A stretch of 64,000 bases of DNA from Kluyvera sp036759925 (lineage in GTDB: Bacteria; Pseudomonadota; Gammaproteobacteria; Enterobacterales; Enterobacteriaceae): NCBI RefSeq assembly GCF_036759925.1, contig NZ_JAPKIB010000001.1, positions 620,001 through 684,000 on the forward strand, read 5' to 3'. Shown one piece after another: positions 51,883-59,031 of the stretch (position 1 is its first letter; the number at the start of each line of letters is the position of its first letter). The translations under genes and the position numbers were made by a program. The notes beneath the pieces are model-generated. The model worked only from the letters and a program-made list of their open reading frames with translations. It searched no databases and was not told the origin of the DNA.

Positions 51883-52992
51883 ATGACGCAACCCATCTCA
51901 GGTATGCCTGCGCGCCCTCCGGGGGCCGGTCCCACTCCGCTTTCCAGTGCCGGAGAGCAGCCGCTTAACCTTCAGCAACGCACCGTGCTGGAGCGTTTGA
52001 TCACGCGCCTTATCACCATGACGTCGCAGCAAAATGCCGAAGTGTGGGCGGGCGTGAAACACGATCTGGGACTGAAAGGTGATACGCCGCTGCTGGCGCG
52101 TCATTTCCCGGCGGCGGAACAGAATCTGAACCAGCGCATCGGCACCGCCGAGCAGAACCTGAGCATGAGGCAGACGCTCTCACAGCTCACCGAACTGCTG
52201 GGCCAGGGCAATAACCGCCAGGCCGTCAGTGATTTTATCCGTCAACAGTACGGGCACACCGCCCTGAACCAGCTTACCCAGCCGCAGCTTAATAATGTGC
52301 TGCAACTGCTCCAGCGCGGCCAGCTGTCGATTCCTCAGCCACAGCAGCGCCCGGCGACCGACCGTCCGCTGCTACCGGCGGAGTACACCACGCTCAACCA
52401 ACTGGTCAGCAAGCTGTCCGCAGCGACCGGCGAGTCGAGCAAGCAAATCTGGCAATCGCTGATTGAGCTTGCCAGCGTGAAGCCCGACGCGCTTTACTCC
52501 GATAAAGCGCCATCGTCGTCCAGTGACGCCAATAAACCGCTATGGCAGTCGCTACAGGAATTTTCGCCGGTGAAGACCAGCGAGCTGATCCCCGCGAAAT
52601 ATTTCACCTCGCTGGTGACGTTATTGCAGGCGCGGCTGACGCTGAGCACGCACCCGGCCCCTACGTTTAACGTGCTTCAGGCCGCGCTTAAGCAGCCGTT
52701 GGGCGATCAGGAGCTTCAGGTACTGCGTGATTACGGGCAGCAGAACTGGAATATGACGCCGCAGACGGTGCTCACCCCCGTTCAGGTTCAGGAGTTGCTC
52801 AACCTCCTGTTCCTCAAGCGTATTGAGCACGAACGCGTAGCGCATGCCGAGGCGCTGGAGGCGCGGAACATTCAGCCGATTTACGCACCGTTCGCACCGA
52901 TAATTACCTCAATGAAGTCGCTGTCGGCACGCCCTGGACTGGCCTTTGTGGTGCTGATCGTGGTGGCGATACTACTTTGGGTGCTGCTGTAA
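51883..52992 (+). CDS. flk: flagellar regulator Flk, extended form
   Basis: Flk monitors flagellar hook/ring assembly in Salmonella and prevents premature export of late substrates. The protein is 369 residues, longer than E. coli Flk (331), with a Pro-rich N-terminus, a Gln-rich middle and a C-terminal membrane anchor (LAFVVLIVVAILLWVLL). The extra length lies in a tandem duplication: IWQSLIELASVK (189-200) and LWQSLQEFSPVK (220-231). AAAGGA precedes the ATG. Its 3' end overlaps the convergent HAD gene by 21 nt. Confidence 0.9.
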   Translation: MTQPISGMPARPPGAGPTPLSSAGEQPLNLQQRTVLERLITRLITMTSQQNAEVWAGVKHDLGLKGDTPLLARHFPAAEQNLNQRIGTAEQNLSMRQTLSQLTELLGQGNNRQAVSDFIRQQYGHTALNQLTQPQLNNVLQLLQRGQLSIPQPQQRPATDRPLLPAEYTTLNQLVSKLSAATGESSKQIWQSLIELASVKPDALYSDKAPSSSSDANKPLWQSLQEFSPVKTSELIPAKYFTSLVTLLQARLTLSTHPAPTFNVLQAALKQPLGDQELQVLRDYGQQNWNMTPQTVLTPVQVQELLNLLFLKRIEHERVAHAEALEARNIQPIYAPFAPIITSMKSLSARPGLAFVVLIVVAILLWVLL

Positions 52993-53781
52993 ACTCAGCA
53001 CCTGGGCAATGGTCGTCATGACCGCATCGTCATCATTGGTGCCGGTAATAAACCGCGCGGCCTGCTTGGTTTCGTCAAACGCATTGCGCATGGCGAAGCT
53101 CCAGGTGGCGCGGGTCATCAGTTCGATATCGTTCAGCCCATCGCCAAAGACCATCGTTTCGTCTTTGTTGACGCCCAGCCTCTCCTGCAGAATTTCCACC
53201 GTATGGCCTTTGTGCACGCCCACGTCGGCGATATCAATCCACGCGTCTTCTGAGACCACGATATAAGCTTTATCAACGTAATCTGCGAGATGCGGCTTAA
53301 TCTGCGGACAGCGGCCTTTGATGTCGAAGAGGGATATTTTAACGAAGTCATGGCTAACCTCATCGAACGCCGCAACCTGCACCACATTGGCGTAGGACAT
53401 CTTCACTTTCTGCAGCATCTCTGGGGCAATGCTGTTTTTGACATACGCCCCGAACGGCGTGCAGGCGATGATCACCGGCTCGCTGTTGACCTCCTCAAGC
53501 GTGTGGATGATTTCGCACCCCAGCGCGTTTTTGATCAGCGACTGATAGACATAGTCTCCGTCATGTTTAATCCGCGTGGCGCTGTCGCCCAGGATCCAGA
53601 AATCACGCACCTGTTCACCAAACAGCTCCTCAACGCGCTCGCACTGCTTGCCGGTGCACAGCGCAAAGGCGACGCCCTGCTGCTGCATCAATGCCTTAAT
53701 CTGCGGGAACAACTCGCGGTTGTAATCGCCATGGCGGTTTAAGAAAGTGCCATCGAGGTCGGTAATAATCAGCTTAATCAT
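52972..53781 (-). CDS. Cof-type HAD-IIB phosphatase
   Basis: 269-residue HAD phosphatase of the Cof/YidA group. Motif I is DLDGTFLN (residues 8-15), motif II is CTGK, the motif III Lys is in VHKGHTVEIL, and motif IV is GDGLNDIEL. It likely dephosphorylates a sugar phosphate. It is encoded 84 bp downstream of a PTS permease on the same strand, so it may act on the sugar that permease brings in, or relieve sugar-phosphate stress; this is inference. It overlaps convergent flk. Confidence 0.88.
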   Translation of the reverse strand: MIKLIITDLDGTFLNRHGDYNRELFPQIKALMQQQGVAFALCTGKQCERVEELFGEQVRDFWILGDSATRIKHDGDYVYQSLIKNALGCEIIHTLEEVNSEPVIIACTPFGAYVKNSIAPEMLQKVKMSYANVVQVAAFDEVSHDFVKISLFDIKGRCPQIKPHLADYVDKAYIVVSEDAWIDIADVGVHKGHTVEILQERLGVNKDETMVFGDGLNDIELMTRATWSFAMRNAFDETKQAARFITGTNDDDAVMTTIAQVLSLQQHPK

Positions 53782-53812
53782 CTTTATCTCCCGAGAAATG
53801 GTGCGCGTATGC

Positions 53813-53843
53813 CCCCTCGTCCCCTCCCCAATGGGGCGAGGGG
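53813..53843. repeat. GC-rich hairpin repeat between PTS EIIC and HAD genes
   Basis: CCCCTCG-T-CCCC pairs with GGGGCGAGGGG around an 8-nt loop. Its right arm and flank (GGGGCGAGGGGACC) resemble the repeat at 44846-44858. Confidence 0.65.
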
Positions 53844-53865
53844 ACCATTTGTGCCGTTACCTTCG

Positions 53866-55197
53866 TTAAGCATTCTGTTCCGCTGCGGCCGACATATTGA
53901 CTTTGTTGGCGGCAATCACGAACGGCAGGTAGATAAGCGTTGCCACGACCAGGCACAGTATGCCGACGAAGAGTGCCATCCAGTTACCGCCCGTGCCGAA
54001 GAAGGCGATAAGCGGCCCTGGCGTGGTCCACGGCACCGCGTAGGCAATCGGTGGAATGATTTCCAGGGTAATAAAGAAGTAGCCAATCAGTGAGTTAACA
54101 AACGGCACCAGAATAAATGGAATCACCAGAATCGGGTTCAGTACGATAGGCAGACCGAACATCACCGGTTCGTTGATGTTAAACAGGCCAGGTACAAAGG
54201 CCATCTTGGCGAGGTCACGGTAATCCTTGCGGCGAGAGGCAATAAAAATAGCCAGCAGCAGACCCAGCGTCATCCCGGAGCCGCCGCAGTTGGCGAAGGC
54301 GTCGTTAATACCGGTCCACGTAATCGGGTACGGCGCGCCCCAGGTGGAACCGTGAGAGGCTGCATAGGAGAGGTTCTCCAGATTCGCTTCTGAGAAGATG
54401 GTTTCACGAATCGCCGCCACGGTGTTCGGCCCATGAATACCGAGGATCCACAGGAAGTTCGCCACCAGCCCCAGAATCAACACGGTCACGATGTTGGTGC
54501 CCATATCCTTCAGCGGCGCCTGAATCAGCGTGTAGATCAGGTCGTTCAGGCCGTTTGGCGAGATTTTTAACAGCAGGTAGTTCAGCACCGAGAAGAAGAT
54601 CATCACGAAGAAGATCGGCAGCAGCACCTTGAAGGAGCGTGCTACAGCAGGCGGTACTGCGGCTGGCATATTAATGGTCACCTTCGGATTACGCGCCAGG
54701 CGACAGAAAATTTCGCTCGCCAGCAGCGCGACAATAACCGCCACAAACAGCCCCTGCGGCCCCAGATATTTGGTGCTCAGGTAAGCCTGGCCGTCGATAA
54801 TCGTATACGGCGTATAAACCACAAAGAACGCGCCAATAGCGGTCAGGCCACACAGCAGATCATCCTGCTGGTAGCTTATCGCCATATTACGCGCCACGAG
54901 GAAGGTAATGAGCACCGCCATAATATTGACCGAGCCGTTCATCACCGGGGTAAATATTTGCTGAGCATCGGCCAGGTTCGGGAATATCGTCCCCAGATGC
55001 AGGATGCTAGCGATAAAGCCGTCCGGCGAGAGGATGGCGAAGTTAATGAGAATAATCAGCGAGCTGGCCATGACGATGGGGAATGACAGAATAAAGGCAT
55101 CGCGAATGGCTGAAACGTGGATCTGCGAGTTTAATTTAATGGCTATCGGAACGAGGATTTTTTCCATCCCGCGTTCAAATGAATTCATTAACCCCAT
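53866..55197 (-). CDS. PTS EIIC permease, lactose/cellobiose family
   Basis: 443-residue membrane EIIC of the PTS lactose-N,N'-diacetylchitobiose-beta-glucoside family, about ten predicted helices. Family marks include WILGIHGPNTVAAIRE, the NEPVMFGLPIVLNP loop near residues 333-346 (containing the family's conserved Glu) and PWTTPGPLIAFFGTGG. AAGGGA is upstream of the ATG. No EIIA or EIIB gene lies in the window, so it must use partners encoded elsewhere. It is divergent from the GntR gene. The sugar is unknown, with beta-linked disaccharides as the first guess. Confidence 0.9.
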   Translation of the reverse strand: MGLMNSFERGMEKILVPIAIKLNSQIHVSAIRDAFILSFPIVMASSLIILINFAILSPDGFIASILHLGTIFPNLADAQQIFTPVMNGSVNIMAVLITFLVARNMAISYQQDDLLCGLTAIGAFFVVYTPYTIIDGQAYLSTKYLGPQGLFVAVIVALLASEIFCRLARNPKVTINMPAAVPPAVARSFKVLLPIFFVMIFFSVLNYLLLKISPNGLNDLIYTLIQAPLKDMGTNIVTVLILGLVANFLWILGIHGPNTVAAIRETIFSEANLENLSYAASHGSTWGAPYPITWTGINDAFANCGGSGMTLGLLLAIFIASRRKDYRDLAKMAFVPGLFNINEPVMFGLPIVLNPILVIPFILVPFVNSLIGYFFITLEIIPPIAYAVPWTTPGPLIAFFGTGGNWMALFVGILCLVVATLIYLPFVIAANKVNMSAAAEQNA

Positions 55198-55533
55198 AAT
55201 GGTCCCTTAATTTTATAAAAAATGACTCATTCAATAATTGGCAAGCCAATTAAAATACCGACTAGTTATCCAGACGCTCCCGGTTTTTTATTCTTGTCGA
55301 TATTCCCATCGCGCAGTCTAATAATATATTTTGCATCCTATTTCCTTTCTCAAAAAATATGTCATTCATTGACGTTCACTTTAATAATTGTTAATTTTCT
55401 TAACCTGCATTGCGATCACAGTTAACGATGCCAAAGTTGTTCAATAATTGACTGATAGCTGAACGTGTTGGTGCATTCTTACGGAAATGGTTTTGTAACC
55501 TTTTGTTTGAAAAGGATTTAAGGAGGTTCAAAA
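55198..55533. promoter_or_regulatory. AT-rich PTS/gntR divergent control region
   Basis: 336 bp, no gene. An 18-bp palindrome TAATTGGC-AA-GCCAATTA (55235-55252) lies 38 bp upstream of the EIIC start. TTCAATAATTG, which contains the odd palindrome CAAT-A-ATTG, occurs at 55230-55240 and again at 55440-55450 on the gntR side. These are good candidate operators for the GntR regulator. AAGGAGGT at 55520-55527 is the gntR ribosome site. Confidence 0.55.
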
Positions 55534-56271
55534 GTGGTTTATCAGAACGTCATCAATCTGCTTAAAAACAGATTAAACAGCTCAATCTACAATATCGGCG
55601 ATCTTCTGCCATCGGAAAAAGAGTTGGCAGAGCATTATGATGTTTCGCGCAATACGTTACGCAAAGCGCTAAAAACGCTGGAAGAGGAAGGGATGATTGA
55701 ACGGCGGCACGGTTCAGGCACCTATTTGCGAAATAAACATTTTCAGGCCTCCGTGACCCATCTCGATAGCTTTACCGAAATCGCCCGCAACGAGGGTAAA
55801 ACCCCCACCAGCCAGATCCTGAAGTTTGAGCTACAGACCGCCTCTGAAGAGATTGCCAACAACCTGCGGGTGATGCTCGGCGAACCGGTGTACTACGCTA
55901 AACGTCTGCGTTTAATCGACAATATTGCCATGCAGATTGAAGAGACGTGGCTCTCCGCCAGCCGGTTCCCGGACCTGACGCTTGCCCATATGAAGAAATC
56001 GAAATTTGCCTATATTGAGAATGAATGCGGCGTGAAAATTCTCGGCTGCTATGAGTCTATTCAACCTATTCTACCGTCACCGGACGTGGCCAACCTGCTG
56101 CACATCAGCGCGTTAGACCCAATTATTCGTATGCAAACACAGGCCATTGATGAACAGTCGAACCCTATCGATTACTCGATTCTGTACACCAATATGTTTG
56201 AATTTCAGGTGAAATACTTCCTGCCGCGTAAAGCGGTTGCCGGCTCCCAGACGCGCAGAGCCGGGCAATAA
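55534..56271 (+). CDS. GntR-family regulator with UTRA domain
   Basis: 245-residue HutC-subfamily regulator. The winged HTH (about residues 1-68) has LPSEKELAEHYDVSRNTLRK and the wing HGSGTYL; a UTRA effector domain (about 85-235) follows. The start is GTG, six bases after the near-perfect ribosome site AAGGAGGT, an unusual pairing of strong site and weak start. It is divergent from the PTS permease, which it most likely represses until its sugar phosphate appears. Confidence 0.9.
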   Translation: MVYQNVINLLKNRLNSSIYNIGDLLPSEKELAEHYDVSRNTLRKALKTLEEEGMIERRHGSGTYLRNKHFQASVTHLDSFTEIARNEGKTPTSQILKFELQTASEEIANNLRVMLGEPVYYAKRLRLIDNIAMQIEETWLSASRFPDLTLAHMKKSKFAYIENECGVKILGCYESIQPILPSPDVANLLHISALDPIIRMQTQAIDEQSNPIDYSILYTNMFEFQVKYFLPRKAVAGSQTRRAGQ

Positions 56272-56274
56272 CGA

Positions 56275-57450
56275 TTACTTTCGGAATGACCAGAGGGTGA
56301 CCACAATCCCCAGCACGGCGGAAATCGCCCCGCCCAGGAAGACGGACGGGTAGCCGAATGAGGTCGCCAGCATGCCCGCCAGCGGCCCGGATACGCCCAG
56401 TGCGATATCCTGGAACGCGGCGTAGCCACCCAGCGCCGTACCACGAACCTGCTGAGGCACACGTTTCACCACTTCCACGCCCAGCGCCGGGAAAATCAGC
56501 GAGCAGCCGGCCCCGGTCAGCGCTGCGCCGGAAAGCGCCACCCACGCACTCGGCGCCTGCCACAGCAGCAACAGGCCCACAGTTTCCACCAGTAGCGAGA
56601 CCACGGCCACCTTCACGCCACCAAAGCGATCCGGCATCCAGCCAAACAGAATACGCACCAGCACGAAGGTGCCGCCAAAGGCCGTCAGCGTGAAGCCCGC
56701 CATCGACCAGCCGTTGCTCATAAAATAGAGCGATACGAAGGTGCCAATCACCGCGAAGCCCACGCCCTGAAGCGCCAGCCCCATACCCGGTTTCCAGATA
56801 AGGCCAATGACGCTGAATAGCGACGGACGCTCCCCGGCCATCGCGGCGACCTTACGCACCGAGCCATTAAAGGCCCAGGCCAGCAGCGGCAGGGCCATGG
56901 TGACCCCGGCCAGCACGGCAAAACCATAGCGCGCATTGATAAACAGCCCCAGTGGTGCCCCCGCGGCCAGCGCACCAAATATCGCCATACCGTTCCAGGA
57001 CATCACCTTGCCGGACTGCTTAGGCCCCACCAGCCCCATTCCCCAGGTCAGGGTACCGGTTAGCAGTTGGCTTTCACCAAAGCCCAGAATCAAACGCCCG
57101 ATAATAAGCAGGCCAAATTTGACCATCGCGTCCACCGGCAGCAGCGCCGCACCAAGCCAGGCAGCCCCGGCAAACGCACAGGCGGCCATGCCCTGCAATG
57201 CCGAACGCTTACCGCCATACTGGTCCGCCAGACGCCCGGCATAGCCACGCGTCAGAACGGTAGCAAAGAACTGAATGCCCACGGCAATGCCCACCATGGT
57301 GTTGCCGTAGCCCAGTTCCTGGTGCACAAAGAGTGGGATGACCGGCAGCGGAATGCCGACGGTGAGATAGGTCAGAAACACCGCAAACGCGATGCGGAAT
57401 AACGACCCGTTCGAAGAAGATGTTGGTTCAGTTTGAGTGACTGCTGTCAT
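56275..57450 (-). CDS. yfcJ: MFS transporter YfcJ
   Basis: 391-residue major-facilitator protein of the YfcJ/YhhS group (UPF0226), 12 predicted helices. The MFS loop signature GYAGRLADQYGGKRSAL (about 69-85) lies between helices 2 and 3. The substrate is unknown; relatives are drug or arabinose-type exporters. It is convergent with the GntR gene with only 3 bp between stops, so their transcripts probably overlap. Confidence 0.93.
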   Translation of the reverse strand: MTAVTQTEPTSSSNGSLFRIAFAVFLTYLTVGIPLPVIPLFVHQELGYGNTMVGIAVGIQFFATVLTRGYAGRLADQYGGKRSALQGMAACAFAGAAWLGAALLPVDAMVKFGLLIIGRLILGFGESQLLTGTLTWGMGLVGPKQSGKVMSWNGMAIFGALAAGAPLGLFINARYGFAVLAGVTMALPLLAWAFNGSVRKVAAMAGERPSLFSVIGLIWKPGMGLALQGVGFAVIGTFVSLYFMSNGWSMAGFTLTAFGGTFVLVRILFGWMPDRFGGVKVAVVSLLVETVGLLLLWQAPSAWVALSGAALTGAGCSLIFPALGVEVVKRVPQQVRGTALGGYAAFQDIALGVSGPLAGMLATSFGYPSVFLGGAISAVLGIVVTLWSFRK

Positions 57451-57614
57451 GCTTTACTCCAGAATGCTGAGTAAGGCGAGGTACTGTGGCCACGCCCCCT
57501 CTACCTGATCATCAGGATTAAGGTGCGTTGGTTGACGTTGAACGCTTACGCATTATCGTGATGATAATGTTGAGCCAGGAGTTTGCCTGTTATTTCAGGC
57601 GATTGTCAACGCAT

Positions 57615-57638
57615 AAAAAAAGGAGCCTGAAGGCTCCT
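57615..57638 (-). terminator. terminator after fabB
   Basis: Stem AGGAGCC / GGCTCCT followed by a run of T on the minus strand (A-run at 57615-57621); a T-run on the other side makes it bidirectional. Confidence 0.9.
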
Positions 57639-57659
57639 TTTTCTCACCAACTGTAAAAA

Positions 57660-58871
57660 TTACAGCTTACGCATGACCAGCGTGGCGTTAGTACCACCGA
57701 AGCCGAAGCTGTTGGACATGACGGTCGTCAGTTCGCGGTCGGTTGGTTCCGTCACGATGTTCAGACCCGCAGCCTGCTCGTCCATCTCGTCGATGTTGAT
57801 GCTTGGGGCGATAAAGCCGTGTTCCAGCATCAGCAGAGAGTAGATAGCTTCCTGTACGCCAGCGGCGCCCAGAGAGTGACCGGTCATCGCTTTGGTTGCA
57901 GAAATTGCTGGGCTGTTGTCGCCGAACACTTCCTGAATAGCGCCCAGTTCTTTCACATCGCCTACCGGCGTAGAAGTACCGTGGGAGTTCAGGTAGTCGA
58001 TTGGGGTGTCAACGCCGTGCATCGCCATCTTCATGCAGCGCACTGCGCCTTCACCGGATGGAGCCACCATATCTGCGCCATCGGACGTTGCGCCGTAACC
58101 AACGATTTCTGCATAAATATGCGCACCACGAGCCAGTGCGTGTTCCAGTTCTTCAACCACAACCATACCGCCGCCGCCTGCGATGATGAAACCATCACGG
58201 TGCGCGTCATAGGTACGGGAAGCTTTCTCTGGCGTTTCATTGTATTTGGTAGACAGTGCGCCCATCGCGTCGAACTCACAGGCCATTTCCCAGCCCAGCT
58301 CTTCGCCACCGCCGGCAAAGACGATGTCCTGTTTGCCCAGCTGAATCTGCTCTACTGCGTTACCGATGCAGTGTGCGGAGGTAGCACATGCGGAGCTGAT
58401 GGAGTAGTTCACACCGTGAATTTTGAACGGCGTCGCGAGGCACGCGGAAACCGCAGACCCCATCGCCTTGGTCACAACGTATGGACCCACCGCTTTCAGG
58501 CCACGCGGGCTACGCATTGCGTCAGCACCGAATACCTGCGCTTTAGAAGAACCACCGGAGCCGGCAATCAGGCCTACGCGCGGGTTGTTCTGATAATCTT
58601 CTGCTTTCAGGCCAGAGTCTTCAACCGCCTGCTGCATGGAGAGATAAGCATAGATAGAGGCATCGTTCATGAAACGGACCACTTTGCGGTCGATAAGACC
58701 GGTGGTGTCCAGTTTGACGTTACCCCATACGTGGCTACGCATACCAGAATCTTTGAACTCTTGAGAGAAAGTGATCCCCGAGCGTCCTTCACGCAGAGAT
58801 GCCAGGACTTCCTGCTGGTTGCTACCGATGCTGGAAACGATACCCAGGCCAGTAATCACTGCACGTTTCAT
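57660..58871 (-). CDS. fabB: 3-oxoacyl-ACP synthase I
   Basis: Condensing enzyme KAS I, essential for unsaturated fatty-acid elongation; 403 residues. The Cys-His-His triad is Cys162 in SSACATSAHC, the His of NSHGTSTPVGD, and the His of AMTGHSLGAAG. It is one residue shorter than E. coli in the SGGSSKAQVFG loop and lacks the final KD, ending MRKL. FabR and FadR sites lie just upstream. Confidence 0.97.
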   Translation of the reverse strand: MKRAVITGLGIVSSIGSNQQEVLASLREGRSGITFSQEFKDSGMRSHVWGNVKLDTTGLIDRKVVRFMNDASIYAYLSMQQAVEDSGLKAEDYQNNPRVGLIAGSGGSSKAQVFGADAMRSPRGLKAVGPYVVTKAMGSAVSACLATPFKIHGVNYSISSACATSAHCIGNAVEQIQLGKQDIVFAGGGEELGWEMACEFDAMGALSTKYNETPEKASRTYDAHRDGFIIAGGGGMVVVEELEHALARGAHIYAEIVGYGATSDGADMVAPSGEGAVRCMKMAMHGVDTPIDYLNSHGTSTPVGDVKELGAIQEVFGDNSPAISATKAMTGHSLGAAGVQEAIYSLLMLEHGFIAPSINIDEMDEQAAGLNIVTEPTDRELTTVMSNSFGFGGTNATLVMRKL

Positions 58872-58921
58872 TCAATACCTCTGTAAGTCATCACTATTTT
58901 AAAGTTTCGAGTCGCAAGATA

Positions 58922-58956
58922 GCGTACACTTGTACGCCGAACAAGTCCGATCAGCA
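58922..58956 (-). promoter_or_regulatory. FabR and FadR operators upstream of fabB
   Basis: GCGTACA-CT-TGTACGC (58922-58937) is a clean FabR-type palindrome. TGCTGATCGGACTTGTT on the minus strand (58940-58956) resembles the FadR site of E. coli fabB. FabR represses and FadR activates fabB. The sites lie 51-85 bp upstream of the fabB start, within the divergent fabB-mnmC gap. Confidence 0.7.
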
Positions 58957-59031
58957 ATTTTATGCAGAAATTTGCGCCATCGAGCCCGCATCGTTAAGAT
59001 CCTCAGACTCCTTGCCACACGAGTAACTTAC

